64,000 nucleotides of DNA from Trichlorobacter thiogenes. Its GTDB lineage: Bacteria > Desulfobacterota > Desulfuromonadia > Geobacterales > Pseudopelobacteraceae. A model generated the notes under the pieces. It searched no databases. It worked only from the letters and a program-made list of their open reading frames with translations, and was not told the origin of the DNA. The stretch spans positions 105,694-169,693 of the forward strand of contig NZ_FUWR01000007.1 in assembly GCF_900167465.1 (NCBI RefSeq), in the 5' to 3' direction. Position numbers and translations under genes: made by a program. Below are positions 35,435-45,125 of the stretch, in pieces (the first letter of the stretch is position 1; every line of letters begins with the position of its first letter).

Positions 35435-36127
35435 ATGCAGCAATTTGATACTACCCAGGCCAGTACAGGGCTGATCGTCAGGCAGAACACACTGGTACGT
35501 CAGGTCTATGCCTGGATGGGATGTGGTCTGACCCTTACCGCGATTATGGCGCTGATTACGGTTTCTTCGCCGGAGCTGTTAAAGGCCATTGTCGGTAACC
35601 GGATGGTGTTTTACGGGCTGATGTTTGGTGAACTTGCCCTGGTGTTTACCCTTTCCGGTGCCATTAACCGGATGAGTGCCACTGTTGCCACCATGTTGTT
35701 TATCGGCTATTCAGCCCTGAACGGCCTGACCCTCTCCGTTATCTTTCTGGTCTACACTGCTGATTCCATCGCCTCTACCTTTGCGGTTTCAGCTGCCATG
35801 TTCGGCGCCATGAGTATCTATGGCTATGCCACCAAGAAAGATCTGACCTCCTGGGGCAGTTTCCTGTTTATGGGGTTGATCGGCATTGTGATCGCCTCAT
35901 TGGTAAATCTTTTTATGAGGAACGACGCCGCATCCTGGGTGATCTCGGCTATTGGCGTGATTGTCTTTACCGGCCTGACTGCCTATGATACCTGGAAGAT
36001 CAAGGCACTGGCTGCTGAAGGAGCAGAGGGGAGAAAACCGGCAATCCTTGGTGCCCTGACCCTGTACCTTGACTTTATCAACCTGTTTCTGATGCTGCTG
36101 CGTCTGATGGGTGGGAGACGGGATTAA
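35435..36127 (+). CDS. BAX inhibitor-1 / YccA-family membrane protein
   Basis: A 230-residue integral membrane protein with about seven helices. The family signature is seen in LRQVYAWM-like RQVYAWMGCGLTLTA, FIGYSALNGLTLSVIFLVYT, the loop AMSIYGYATKKDLTSWGSFL and the C-terminal AYDTWKIKALAAEG plus LTLYLDFINLFLMLLRLMG. Members such as YccA modulate FtsH or act as pH-sensitive calcium leak channels. The start is fixed by GAGGAGGG. It forms a single-gene unit. Confidence 0.92.
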   Translation: MQQFDTTQASTGLIVRQNTLVRQVYAWMGCGLTLTAIMALITVSSPELLKAIVGNRMVFYGLMFGELALVFTLSGAINRMSATVATMLFIGYSALNGLTLSVIFLVYTADSIASTFAVSAAMFGAMSIYGYATKKDLTSWGSFLFMGLIGIVIASLVNLFMRNDAASWVISAIGVIVFTGLTAYDTWKIKALAAEGAEGRKPAILGALTLYLDFINLFLMLLRLMGGRRD

Positions 36128-36131
36128 TGAA

Positions 36132-36271
36132 CAGGGCCTTGAATAACTATTCCGGAGGCAGTCTACGGCGTTGCGCGGTGCTCGCTGCCTCGCCTAACAA
36201 TGTTATGTCTCGGTCGCTGTGCTCCGTGCGCCTTGTATCCAGCCTTCCTCATGACGTTTTTCAACGCCCTG
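36132..36271. repeat. 140-bp imperfect palindromic element
   Basis: The outer arms are ACAGGGCCTTGAATAA (36132-36147) and TTTTTCAACGCCCTGT (36256-36271); inner complementary blocks (GGCG, GCGCGG..GC, CGCTGCC, CTCGCC against their inverses) continue inward to a core TAACA-A-TGTTA at 36195-36205 that sits at the exact centre. The whole could fold as one long hairpin or cruciform, as REP/MITE-type elements do. It lies between a BI-1-like gene and an MFS gene on the same strand, and encodes nothing evident. Confidence 0.75.
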
Positions 36272-36290
36272 TGTAAGGGTTCATGTAACA

Positions 36291-37457
36291 ATGCTTACCA
36301 CTTCTACCAATAAGCAGATGTTCAGTTTTCTGGCCGTACTGACTGCAGCCTCCATGGCGGGGCTGCAGGGCTACACCATGCTGTTCAACAACTTTGCCGT
36401 GGAGACGGTTCATCTTGACGGGCTCCATGTTGGGTTGACCCAGTCGATCCGTGAGATCCCCGGTTTTCTGGCGCTAACCGCAATTTATGTGATGCTGGTG
36501 ATCCGAGAACACCGTCTGGCATCCCTGTCGGTCATCCTGCTGGGGATCGGTGTTGCCCTGACCGGCTTCTTTCCCAGTTTCAGCGGAGTGGCGATGACCA
36601 CACTGCTGATGAGTTTCGGTTTTCACTACTATGAAACCGTTAACCAATCCCTGACCCTGCAATACTTTTCCACCCACCAGTCTCCGTTAGTGATGGGTAA
36701 GCTACGCAGTCTGGCTGCCATCACCAGCATCATTTCTGCTGCTGCAATCTGGGGGATGGGCTTTGTGCTGGATTATCGCGGTATGTTTCTGGTGGTGGGG
36801 AGCGTGGTTGCCCTGGCCGGTCTCTGGGCGGTCTTTCAGGACCCAAGCCATGCTGATGTGCCGCCTCAAAAACTGCGGATGTTCCTGAAACGGCGTTACT
36901 GGCTCTACTATGCCCTGACCTTCATGTCTGGTGCCCGGCGTCAGATCTATATGGTTTTTTCCATGTTTCTGCTGGTCAAGGTCTTTCACTTTTCCGTGCA
37001 GGCCATTACGGTACTGTTCATCATCAACAACCTGATCAACTGGATCATTAACCCGATGATCGGCAGGGCCATTAATGCCTTTGGTGAGCGGACCCTCTGC
37101 ACGGTGGAGTATCTTGGCGTGATTCTGGTCTTTCTGACCTATGCCTACGCATCATCACGCTGGGTGGTGGCCGGGATGTATATCATTGACTACATCCTGT
37201 TCAACTTTGCCGTGGCGATCCGTACCTACTTTCAGAAAATTGCTGATCCTGCAGATATCGCCCCCACCTCGGCGGTCGGTTTTACCATCAACCATATTGC
37301 AGCGGTTTTTCTGCCTGCCCTGGGGGGCTACCTCTGGATGCTGGATTACCGGATACCGTTTATCATGGGGGCCGTGCTGGGTCTGGTTTCCCTGATTCTG
37401 GCCCAGTTCATCAGACTGCCCTCCCATGCTGCACCGGTCGGGCAAACAGCACACTAG
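36291..37457 (+). CDS. MFS transporter
   Basis: A 388-residue transporter with about 12 hydrophobic helices, including MLFNNFAVETVHLDGLHVGLTQ-type loop 1, RSLAAITSIISAAAIWGMG and FTINHIAAVFLPALGGYLWM. The loop RRYWLYYALTFMSGARRQIY is typical of a group of uncharacterised bacterial MFS proteins. The Shine-Dalgarno is weak (AAGGG 13 bp upstream), and the leader is formed by the end of the palindromic element, so expression may depend on it. Substrate unknown. Convergent with the thioesterase gene that ends 3 bp away. Confidence 0.85.
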   Translation: MLTTSTNKQMFSFLAVLTAASMAGLQGYTMLFNNFAVETVHLDGLHVGLTQSIREIPGFLALTAIYVMLVIREHRLASLSVILLGIGVALTGFFPSFSGVAMTTLLMSFGFHYYETVNQSLTLQYFSTHQSPLVMGKLRSLAAITSIISAAAIWGMGFVLDYRGMFLVVGSVVALAGLWAVFQDPSHADVPPQKLRMFLKRRYWLYYALTFMSGARRQIYMVFSMFLLVKVFHFSVQAITVLFIINNLINWIINPMIGRAINAFGERTLCTVEYLGVILVFLTYAYASSRWVVAGMYIIDYILFNFAVAIRTYFQKIADPADIAPTSAVGFTINHIAAVFLPALGGYLWMLDYRIPFIMGAVLGLVSLILAQFIRLPSHAAPVGQTAH

Positions 37458-37459
37458 AG

Positions 37460-38503
37460 TCAGATCAGGTCATAGTGCTTCACCATCGCCCTGTGGCTGC
37501 GAAATGCTGCCAGATAGCGGGCATCTTCGGCATAGGTGGTGGGATAGATAGCGGGAACCGGCTGATGCTGCAAACTGCTGTCCACGTTGACAAAGGTAAA
37601 CAGGCAGGAGTTTGAAAGCGCCTTGCTGTTACGGTCCCGGCTGATCCGCTCGATGCCTGCCTCAACACAGACAAAGCTGTCACAGGTATAGACCACCCGG
37701 CAGGTGTAGTGCAGCTTGTCCCCCAGTCTGACCGGATGGAAGAAGTTGATCCGGTTGACCGCAGCAATCAAGGCGCGACCGGGAGCGATCTGTTCAGCAC
37801 ACATGGATGACAGTTCATAGGCCCTGCGGATGATATAGCCACCAAAGATTCTATGGGGCACATATTCCTGCTCAGGGTACATCCGCTCCCAGGATTCCAC
37901 CACCAGACTGTCTGCCTTAACTCCGCTAAATCCGGGTTGGTCCTGGGCTTCATGCAGCTGACGCAACAATGCATACTCTTCGTAGCTGGGAGGCTCCTGC
38001 TGAGCTGCCTGCTGTTGACGGTACTGCTCCCGCTCCTGCATCGATTTCTCTGCCCGATGTTTTTCAAGCTCATCCTGGTATTCAAGTGGCGGCAGCACCC
38101 TGCTTTCCTCAGCAGATTCACCACCTCTGGCCACCATGGTAAAGTAGCAGGAAGCGATATGGGTGGACGGATCGCCAGCGTGCTCCACCCGCATCCCCAC
38201 CACCATGGATGACCTGCCAACGTGGTTGATCCGGGCATCAATCTGGATGTCACGGTCATTGTCAACTACGTGGCGTACAATGATATTGTCAATGGCAGCG
38301 GTCACCACCTTGGCGTCAGGGTGAATGCTGCGGGCATAGCCCAGCGCTGCTTGCTCGGCCATGATGTCCAGGTCTTCCAGCAGCAGGCCGAACCTGAAGT
38401 TGCCCACAATCGGCTCATCGACAATCATGTAACGGCGGCGGGCCTTCAGGTCTGATGCAAGTGGCAGCACCTTGTAGAGCGATGTTTCTCGTGGTGTGGT
38501 CAT
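37460..38503 (-). CDS. Acyl-CoA thioesterase, double-hotdog (ACOT9-like)
   Basis: A 347-residue enzyme predicted to hydrolyse acyl-CoA. Two hotdog units are visible: about 40-135 (VGNFRFGLLLEDLDIMAEQA, VVTAAIDNIIVRHVV, DARINHVGRSSMVVGM) and about 220-330 (PHRIFGGYIIRRAYELSS, VNRINFFHPVRLGDKLHY). A glutamine-rich helical linker (EKSMQEREQYRQQQAAQQE) joins them. The ATG at 38503 follows GGGAGCAAACAG; an earlier in-frame start at 38575 has no leader. It is convergent with the MFS gene. Function beyond thioester hydrolysis is not certain. Confidence 0.8.
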   Translation of the reverse strand: MTTPRETSLYKVLPLASDLKARRRYMIVDEPIVGNFRFGLLLEDLDIMAEQAALGYARSIHPDAKVVTAAIDNIIVRHVVDNDRDIQIDARINHVGRSSMVVGMRVEHAGDPSTHIASCYFTMVARGGESAEESRVLPPLEYQDELEKHRAEKSMQEREQYRQQQAAQQEPPSYEEYALLRQLHEAQDQPGFSGVKADSLVVESWERMYPEQEYVPHRIFGGYIIRRAYELSSMCAEQIAPGRALIAAVNRINFFHPVRLGDKLHYTCRVVYTCDSFVCVEAGIERISRDRNSKALSNSCLFTFVNVDSSLQHQPVPAIYPTTYAEDARYLAAFRSHRAMVKHYDLI

Positions 38504-38632
38504 CTGTTTGCTCCCTGCTTTATGCAATCGATAACAGCTGCTGTACACTGTACATCTCCAAGACAGGTTGTGCAAGGCAGCCTGTCGGTGCTACATTGCT
38601 GCCTCCATTTTAATAAACTAAAGTGAGCTGCC

Positions 38633-38977
38633 ATGCCGGAAACCAGTTGTGACTTTTATTGTGACAAGATCCTGAAAGGTCTGCTGGAGGTGCCGATCTA
38701 CCTCCAGAATGAGCAGGTCTTTGCTTTTCATCATACCAAGCCGCTTTGGGAGCATCATGTGGTGTTGCTCCCGAAAAAGCACATCGAGTCATTGATCAGC
38801 CTGGAAGAATCTGACAACGAACTGCTGCTGGAGCTGATGCGGACTGCCAAGCTGATTGCAGCTGATTTTATGGCCCGTTTCGGCGCCTGCCGGGTCTATA
38901 CCAACCTGGGGACCTATCAGTCATCCAAACACCTGCACTGGCATATCGGCGCTGGTGAGCAGTTGCGGCCCTATTGA
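38633..38977 (+). CDS. HIT-family nucleotide hydrolase/transferase
   Basis: A 114-residue protein of the histidine-triad family. The nucleotide site is HLHWHIGAG near 103-111, matching H-phi-H-phi-H, with PKKHIESLISLEE in the first half. HIT proteins hydrolyse purine phosphoramidates. Length is typical for HinT. The leader is weak. An FKBP-type isomerase gene follows after 55 bp. Confidence 0.9.
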   Translation: MPETSCDFYCDKILKGLLEVPIYLQNEQVFAFHHTKPLWEHHVVLLPKKHIESLISLEESDNELLLELMRTAKLIAADFMARFGACRVYTNLGTYQSSKHLHWHIGAGEQLRPY

Positions 38978-39032
38978 ATCAATTCAAGCAGAAACTGGCT
39001 TATCCAGAATAACTGATGAAAGGTGGTACAAA

Positions 39033-39464
39033 ATGCGTAATCTGATCAAATTGAGTGGTGCTGTATTGTTGGCAATGATCTGTGTGATGCCGGCAGATGC
39101 TGCGGAAACAAAGGTGAGCAAGATGACAACAACCGATTCAGGACTCAAGTATGTTGATGATGTGGTGGGCACAGGCGCCTCACCAACCAGGGGTAAGCAG
39201 GTGAAAGTTCACTACACCGGTACGCTTGAGAACGGCACCAAATTTGACAGCTCAGTGGATCGCAAAAAGCCGTTCAGCTTCATCATTGGCATCGGGCAGG
39301 TCATTAAAGGCTGGGATGAGGGTGTGATGGGCATGAAGGTTGGCGGCAAGCGGAAACTGGTTATCCCTGCCAATCTGGGTTATGGCGCCAGAGGTGCTGG
39401 CGGCGTGATACCACCCAACGCCACCCTGTTGTTTGATGTTGAACTGCTGGATGTGCAGAAGTAG
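39033..39464 (+). CDS. Exported FKBP-type peptidyl-prolyl isomerase
   Basis: A 143-residue periplasmic foldase. A signal peptide occupies 1-23 (GAVLLAMICVMPADAA), followed by a single FKBP domain with VKVHYTGTLENGTKFDSS, GIGQVIKGWDEGVMGMKVGGK and PANLGYGARGAGGVIPPNATL, all standard active-site segments. The ATG at 39033 follows AAAGGTGGTACAAA. It is followed closely by miaA (12 bp). Confidence 0.92.
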   Translation: MRNLIKLSGAVLLAMICVMPADAAETKVSKMTTTDSGLKYVDDVVGTGASPTRGKQVKVHYTGTLENGTKFDSSVDRKKPFSFIIGIGQVIKGWDEGVMGMKVGGKRKLVIPANLGYGARGAGGVIPPNATLLFDVELLDVQK

Positions 39465-39476
39465 GCACGGTTACCT

Positions 39477-40403
39477 GTGAAACCAACATCCGCCTGTAAC
39501 CTGGTAACTATCCTCGGCCCGACCGCTTCCGGCAAGACCTGTTTGGCGGTGAAGCTGGCGCAGGAACTGTCTGGCGAGATCATCTCGGCTGATTCGAGAC
39601 AGGTGTTCAGGCGGATGGATATCGGCACCGGTAAAGACCTGCATGAATATGGCGCTATCCCGTACCACCTGATTGATGTGCTGGAGCCGGGGCAGGAGTG
39701 CAGCCTGTTTACCTTTCAGCGTCTGTTTCTGCAGGCCTTTGAAGGGATAACCGCCCGTGGTCAGCTGCCGATTCTGTGCGGTGGCACCGGCCTGTATCTG
39801 GATGCGGCGCTGCGGGGCTACCGGATGGTTGAGGTACCTGAAAACCTGCAACTGAGGGCAAAGCTGGCTGATAAAAGTGATGCAGAGCTGATTGAAATAC
39901 TGATGAAACTGGTGCCTGATCAGCATAACAGAACAGACCTTACCGACCGAAGCCGTACTATCCGCGCCATTGAGATTGCCAGCTACCAACCGGATGATCA
40001 GGCAGAACAGGAACCGTTCCCTGCCATCAGCCCGCTGGTCCTGGGCATCCGCTGGGAGAGAACAGAACTGCGTCGCAGGATCACCCAGCGCCTGCGCCAA
40101 CGGCTTGAGGCAGGTATGCTTGATGAGATCCAACAGCTGCATGCCGGTGGAGTAGGGTGGGAGCGCTTGGACTACTATGGTCTGGAATACCGCTATGGCG
40201 GGATGTTCCTGCGGGGAGAGCTGAACCGCAATGACCTGTTCCAGAAGCTGAATGCTGCTATCCATGATTTTGCCAAACGACAGGAAACCTGGTTCCGTAG
40301 GATGGAGCGCAATGGCGTGGTCATCCATTGGCTGGATGGGGCAGAAGATCCGGTAACAGAATCGCTGCAGATTGTGAACAGCAATATTGTTTCTCTGGCT
40401 TAA
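39477..40403 (+). CDS. miaA: tRNA dimethylallyltransferase
   Basis: A 308-residue enzyme that adds a dimethylallyl group to A37 of tRNAs reading UNN codons. The P-loop GPTASGKT is at residues 13-20; SADSRQVFRRMDIGTGK, LCGGTGLYLDAAL and GLEYRYG follow, as expected. The start is GTG, since no in-frame ATG lies upstream of the P-loop; the Shine-Dalgarno is weak, so translation may be coupled to the FKBP gene 12 bp upstream. hfq, a usual neighbour, is not here. Confidence 0.96.
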   Translation: MKPTSACNLVTILGPTASGKTCLAVKLAQELSGEIISADSRQVFRRMDIGTGKDLHEYGAIPYHLIDVLEPGQECSLFTFQRLFLQAFEGITARGQLPILCGGTGLYLDAALRGYRMVEVPENLQLRAKLADKSDAELIEILMKLVPDQHNRTDLTDRSRTIRAIEIASYQPDDQAEQEPFPAISPLVLGIRWERTELRRRITQRLRQRLEAGMLDEIQQLHAGGVGWERLDYYGLEYRYGGMFLRGELNRNDLFQKLNAAIHDFAKRQETWFRRMERNGVVIHWLDGAEDPVTESLQIVNSNIVSLA

Positions 40404-40443
40404 ATGATCACTTTTTAGGGGGGCTTGCATCTTGCTGATGGGG

Positions 40444-40465
40444 CTGGCAGCATCCAGGCTGCCAG
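40444..40465. terminator. Likely intrinsic terminator between convergent genes
   Basis: CTGGCAGC (40444-40451), a 6-nt loop and GCTGCCAG (40458-40465), lying between the stops of miaA and the sensor kinase. A CTCTTTTTAGC tract lies 15 nt downstream on the plus strand, so the fit to an intrinsic terminator is only fair. Confidence 0.5.
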
Positions 40466-40485
40466 GGGCCGGGGGTGTGCTCTTT

Positions 40486-42753
40486 TTAGCTCACGTGCTG
40501 TTCGGTGGATACTGATGATAGCCTCGTCATTTCTTCCACTAACAGCTCAACATCAAGCGGCTTGGTCAGGTAGCTATCAAATCCTTCTGACAGATAGCGT
40601 TCACGATCACCCCGCAGGGCATTGGCGGTCAGGGCGATAACCGGTGTATGACGCGCTGTTTGTTCCTCCTGTCTGCGAATTGCCTGAACCGCCTCACTGC
40701 CGTTCATAACCGGCATATGCATATCCATCAGGATACAATCAAACGCTTCTTCTCTCGTAGATTCAACCGCCTGCTTGCCGTTTTCAGCAACTGTTATCTG
40801 ATGTCCCATCCTTTTAAGCATCAGTGTAATCAGACGAGCATTAATCTCATCATCCTCCACAATCAAAATCTTTAAGGCCGGTCCCTGTCTGGTCGGGATA
40901 CTGAACGGTTCCAGTGCTGTATTTTTTGGAGGGGTACTGCCAATTCCAAACGGCAGCTCAAGGTGGAAGTTGCTGCCCTGTCCAACATTGCTTTCAGCCC
41001 AGATCCGTCCGCCCATCAGGCAGGAAAGCTGCCGACAGATTGAGAGCCCAAGGCCGGTTCCGCCAAACCTGCGGGTGGTGGAACCGTCAGCCTGAGTAAA
41101 GGGATCAAAGATCGTGTCCATTGCCGCAGGAGTAATGCCGATGCCGGTATCGGATACGGTTATATGGATGATTACCTTGTCTGCATCCTGGGACAGCAAC
41201 AGCGCAGAGATGGTGATGCTGCCCTGCTCCGTAAATTTGATGGCATTGTTCAACAGGTTCAGCATGATCTGTTTGACCCGCAACTGATCGCCATGGAGCA
41301 GGTCAGGCAGATCATCCGCGAACCTGGTATGTAACTCCAGATGCTTTTTTCGGATCCGGCTGCATTGCATGGTGCAGACATCCTTGACCAACCTGCGTAG
41401 CGAAAAATCGGAATATTCCAGCTCGGTCTTGCCCGCCTCGATCTTTGAGAGATCAAGGATGTCGTTCATCAAGGACAGCAGGTTGTCGGCGGAGGTTTTA
41501 ATATTGTTCAGATATTCCTGTTGCTCAGGAGTCAACCGGGTGAGGTGTAGCAGGTTGGTCATGCCGATCACACCGTTCATCGGCGTACGGATCTCATGAC
41601 TCATGTTGGCCAGAAATTCGCTTTTGGCCTGATTTGCGGTGTCAGCCGCCACGCGGGCCTGTTCAAGTTCTCTGCGTGAAGCGTTTAAGTTGCTGATGGT
41701 AATCACCAGCCTCAAGGTCAAGAGCAGGATCATGGTACTTGCAGTGATGATTCCGATTAACCACCAGCGGTACTGCTGCCAGATATCACTGATCGTTACA
41801 AAGTGAGAACGGTCAAAGGGAGGCAGACGCAGTTCACGCATCATCAGCTCTGCTGCCTGATAGTCTGCTGGAGTGCTGAAGCCATGGATGAAGGCTGATT
41901 GCATGACCGGCGAGCCGTGCTCGGCTGCCAGTAGCGTTGCCGCAACCCTGCGGGCTGTATCCTCCTCAACATGGGGCAGGGCTACAAAGGCCCACTCCGG
42001 GAAGAGCCTGGTTGAGCAGACAAGCGGAAAGTGAGGCCATTTTTGCTGATTGATGATCTTGAGATCAGCCAGGTTGAGTCTGCCCTGCCTGGCGATCTTT
42101 TCGATTACCCCGGTTCGCACAATACCGGCATCGGCCTTGCCTTCAAGAACCGCCTGGACCACCAGATCCTGTGGCATACCTGTGACAAGCAGCTGGTTTT
42201 TGCGGGGTAATGCAATGCCGGCCCGCTTGAATTCAGCCATGGGAATATGGAAGGAACCAAAGGCCCCAGGAGATTCATTAACGCAGGCGATCCGCTTGTC
42301 TTTCAGGTCTTTAAACCGGTTGATGTCATCCCGGTTGGCACGGGTAAAGACAACACCTCCCAACTCCTTGAGCGCAACTGTTCCTTCTGAACGGACCAAT
42401 GTGGCCAACACGCCGGAAAATTTTGTTTTTTCACGTAACTGAATGTAGTGGGAGGCGTTGGTAAGCACAAAATCAAGTTTCCGCTGTAACAACGCCTGCC
42501 ACATCTCATCGTGGTCCAGAAATATGACACGTAAGCGATGACCAGGCAGGGCAGCAGAGAGGTGTGCGGCCAGTGGTTGCCATTCTTGCTGCATTTCATC
42601 CTTGGAGTGAATGGTGAGGATACCAAGGGTCAACTCATGATCAGCCTCTGCCCATGCTGGTGGCAGAGAGATGCACCATTGCAGCATGCAGAACAGCATC
42701 AGCAAAAGTATGCTTCTGTTTAGGTGGCAGTGTACTGCAGCCGGATCCGGCAT
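40486..42753 (-). CDS. Hybrid histidine kinase with PhnD-like periplasmic binding domain
   Basis: A 755-residue sensor kinase. A signal/TM helix lies at about 12-32, then a PhnD/phosphonate-type periplasmic binding domain at about 38-300 ([49 protein letters not shown]). TM2 is near 325-345. The HisKA helix carries [18 protein letters not shown], the HATPase domain [14 protein letters not shown], and a C-terminal receiver from about 630 has [14 protein letters not shown] with the aspartate in [13 protein letters not shown]. Signals might be small anions or organophosphonates bound by the PhnD-like domain, though such domains in kinases are often of unknown ligand. No dedicated regulator is adjacent. 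Confidence 0.9.
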   Translation of the reverse strand: MPDPAAVHCHLNRSILLLMLFCMLQWCISLPPAWAEADHELTLGILTIHSKDEMQQEWQPLAAHLSAALPGHRLRVIFLDHDEMWQALLQRKLDFVLTNASHYIQLREKTKFSGVLATLVRSEGTVALKELGGVVFTRANRDDINRFKDLKDKRIACVNESPGAFGSFHIPMAEFKRAGIALPRKNQLLVTGMPQDLVVQAVLEGKADAGIVRTGVIEKIARQGRLNLADLKIINQQKWPHFPLVCSTRLFPEWAFVALPHVEEDTARRVAATLLAAEHGSPVMQSAFIHGFSTPADYQAAELMMRELRLPPFDRSHFVTISDIWQQYRWWLIGIITASTMILLLTLRLVITISNLNASRRELEQARVAADTANQAKSEFLANMSHEIRTPMNGVIGMTNLLHLTRLTPEQQEYLNNIKTSADNLLSLMNDILDLSKIEAGKTELEYSDFSLRRLVKDVCTMQCSRIRKKHLELHTRFADDLPDLLHGDQLRVKQIMLNLLNNAIKFTEQGSITISALLLSQDADKVIIHITVSDTGIGITPAAMDTIFDPFTQADGSTTRRFGGTGLGLSICRQLSCLMGGRIWAESNVGQGSNFHLELPFGIGSTPPKNTALEPFSIPTRQGPALKILIVEDDEINARLITLMLKRMGHQITVAENGKQAVESTREEAFDCILMDMHMPVMNGSEAVQAIRRQEEQTARHTPVIALTANALRGDRERYLSEGFDSYLTKPLDVELLVEEMTRLSSVSTEQHVS

Positions 42754-42914
42754 CTCATTGCCTCACTGACCTTGGTGATATTTCAGACAGTTGTGGTGAG
42801 TCTGCCACCACTTAAAGGTTTGTCAAGCAGGTCTGCTGTTCTTGTCTGACCAACGGTATGTTGAAGCTGATCAGCCTCTATGGTAGAAACAGAGCGGAAA
42901 GAAGAACGCTTGCC

Positions 42915-44147
42915 ATGAAAGACCAGACAACCCCTGACATGAACAGTCTACTGCAACCTTTTCAACAGCTCTTCCCGCAGCAGCACCATGACCAGATCTT
43001 TCTGGTTGGCGGTACAATGCGGGACTTTCTGTTGCAGCAGTCTGCTCAGGATTATGACCTGATCGCTGTTCTGCCTGAGGAACTGCTGCCGTCACTTGGC
43101 TTTCGGCTGGTTGCAGGCAAGACTACCAGGCCGATCTGGTTTCAGCATGATGCTCAGCTGGGTAAGCTGGAGTTGATCCGGCTTGATGATATCAGTCAGC
43201 TTGATGCTGATCTGAGGGGCCGGGATTTCACCATCAACGCCATCGCCTTAAGCTTATGCGGCAGGCTGTATGATCCCTTAAACGGCCAGCAGGATCTGCA
43301 ACAACGGCTGCTACGGGTCTGTTCAGAACAGAACTTTGTTGATGACCCTTTGCGGATTATCCGTGGTGTACGTTTTGTGGCTGATGGCTGGCAGATGGTG
43401 CCTGAAACTGTGCAGCTGATCCAGCAGCAGGATTGGGCTGAGCAGATGGCTTGCCTGCCGGTTGAACGGTTCAGCCGTGAGATGGTTAAGGCCCTGGCTG
43501 CTAGACAACCGGAGCGGTTTTTTCAGCAGATGATACAGTACAGGCTTGGAAGCGACTGGCTGTCGGAACTGTTCAGGATGCCGGATATCCCTGCCGGACC
43601 GCTGCAGCATCATCCAGAAGGTGATCTGCTGACCCATTGCCTGCAGGTACTGCAGCGGGCCGCAACAGTCAGTTCAGATCCCCTGACCCGTTTCTGTGCC
43701 TTTTTTCACGATATCGGCAAACTGTCCACTGATCCGGCCCTGTATCCTAAACACCACGGCCATGATGAGGCTGGTTATAAGCCCGCATTGAACCTCTGCA
43801 AACGACTCTGTCTGCCAACAGAATGGGGCAGGGCGCTGGCCTGGATTAGCCGCCTGCATACCAACCTGAACCGCTGGTCAGAGCTGCGGGATGCAACCAG
43901 GCTACGGATAGCGGAGCAGGCTCGTAAGGCCGGCATCAGCCTGATCCTGCCGGTTGTGTCAGCCGCTGACAAACCGGGTAACAGTACCCCAGCCCAGTGG
44001 TTTCAGGCACTGGAGGTTGCTGCCATGAACAGTACGCAGCTGGGTATAAACGTAGAACAGCTTGAGGCGATGCAGGAAAAGCATCGGCCTGACTTTATCC
44101 TGCAGCACCGAATCAGATTGTTGAGGTCATATGAAGACATTTCGTAA
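42915..44147 (+). CDS. tRNA nucleotidyltransferase / poly(A) polymerase family protein with HD domain
   Basis: A 410-residue class II nucleotidyltransferase. The catalytic head shows [12 protein letters not shown] and QDYDLIAV, with [25 protein letters not shown] and [12 protein letters not shown], all standard for the CCA/PAP family. The second half has an HD-type metal site (FFHDIGK) as in E. coli multifunctional CCA enzymes. ATG at 42915 chosen, with an AAGAAG leader that is poor; the ATG at 42858 has none. It probably adds or repairs tRNA CCA ends. It overlaps the YjbQ gene by 17 nt. Confidence 0.88.
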   Translation: MKDQTTPDMNSLLQPFQQLFPQQHHDQIFLVGGTMRDFLLQQSAQDYDLIAVLPEELLPSLGFRLVAGKTTRPIWFQHDAQLGKLELIRLDDISQLDADLRGRDFTINAIALSLCGRLYDPLNGQQDLQQRLLRVCSEQNFVDDPLRIIRGVRFVADGWQMVPETVQLIQQQDWAEQMACLPVERFSREMVKALAARQPERFFQQMIQYRLGSDWLSELFRMPDIPAGPLQHHPEGDLLTHCLQVLQRAATVSSDPLTRFCAFFHDIGKLSTDPALYPKHHGHDEAGYKPALNLCKRLCLPTEWGRALAWISRLHTNLNRWSELRDATRLRIAEQARKAGISLILPVVSAADKPGNSTPAQWFQALEVAAMNSTQLGINVEQLEAMQEKHRPDFILQHRIRLLRSYEDIS

Positions 44148-44547
44148 GGAACTCTGGTTTGAAACCAAAACCCGACGGGCATTTCTCAACATCACTCCCA
44201 CCATAGAAGAGTGCCTGAAACAGAGCGACATCCGCGAGGGACTGCTGCTGTGCAATGCCATGCATATCACGGCCAGCGTGTTTATCAATGATGATGAATC
44301 CGGCCTGCATCAGGATTTTGAGGACTGGCTGGAACAGCTGGCCCCGGAAAAGCCCTATTCCCGCTACCGTCACAACGGCTATGAGGATAATGGTGATGCC
44401 CACCTGAAGCGGACCGTGATGGGGCGTGAGGTGGTGGTGGCAATTACCGAAAGCAGGCTTGACCTGGGGCCCTGGGAGCAGATCTTCTATGGTGAGTTTG
44501 ACGGCAAGCGCAGAAAGCGGGTGCTGGTCAAGATTATCGGCGAATAG
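44131..44547 (+). CDS. yjbQ: YjbQ-family (UPF0047) protein
   Basis: A 138-residue protein of the YjbQ family, described as having weak secondary thiamine-phosphate synthase activity. Conserved marks are [57 protein letters not shown] and [15 protein letters not shown], with the histidines and aspartate of the metal site. Length is typical. It overlaps the nucleotidyltransferase end by 17 nt and is followed by a DUF985 gene. Confidence 0.92.
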   Translation: MKTFRKELWFETKTRRAFLNITPTIEECLKQSDIREGLLLCNAMHITASVFINDDESGLHQDFEDWLEQLAPEKPYSRYRHNGYEDNGDAHLKRTVMGREVVVAITESRLDLGPWEQIFYGEFDGKRRKRVLVKIIGE

Positions 44548-44570
44548 TGCCGGATGGATGGAGTTCTACC

Positions 44571-45083
44571 ATGAGTGATCCAAACAGACCTGCAGCAGCG
44601 TTGATCAGCAGCCTTGGCCTTGTCCAGCATCCAGAAGGGGGCTGGTATCGCGAGACCTGTCGCTCCCACGAGCAGGTTTCCGGCAGTGCACTGCCTGACC
44701 GTTTTAACGGCCCGCGCTCCTGTTACACGGCCGTCTATTTTCTGCTGGAGCAGGGGGACTACTCTGCACTGCATAGAATCAAATCCGATGAGTTGTGGTT
44801 TTTCCATGGCGGCACAGGCCTGACCATCCACCTGCTGACAGCGGACGGCACCTGTTCTGCGATCAGGCTTGGGGCTGATATCGCAGCAGGAGAAGCCTTT
44901 CAGGCCATGGTGCCTGCCGGGACCTGGTTCGGGGCTGAGATGAGCGGGGCAGGGGAGTATAGCTTGGTCAGTTGTGTGGTTGCACCGGGATTTGATTTTG
45001 CCGATTTTGAAATGGGTGATAAAAACGTCCTGCTGGCGCAGTACCCGGATTATCAGGCACTGATTAATCGCTTGACCCGTTAG
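44571..45083 (+). CDS. DUF985-family cupin protein
   Basis: A 170-residue soluble protein of the DUF985 cupin family. Hallmarks are LVQHPEGGWYRETCRS, TAVYFLLEQGDYSALHRIKS, SDELWFFHGG and APGFDFADFEMG. The fold is a single beta barrel, with His in ALHRI and FFHGG; function is not known. I prefer the ATG at 44571 (GGAG leader) over the GTG at 44547 that overlaps yjbQ. Confidence 0.88.
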   Translation: MSDPNRPAAALISSLGLVQHPEGGWYRETCRSHEQVSGSALPDRFNGPRSCYTAVYFLLEQGDYSALHRIKSDELWFFHGGTGLTIHLLTADGTCSAIRLGADIAAGEAFQAMVPAGTWFGAEMSGAGEYSLVSCVVAPGFDFADFEMGDKNVLLAQYPDYQALINRLTR

Positions 45084-45125
45084 AGTCTGCAGCGTCCCCC
45101 AAATTTGATCGAAAACGAGTGACTC

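Noticed and set aside
39471..40430. Long minus-strand open frame opposite miaA
   Set aside because: It mirrors the miaA frame, has no Shine-Dalgarno or family motif, and miaA is certain.
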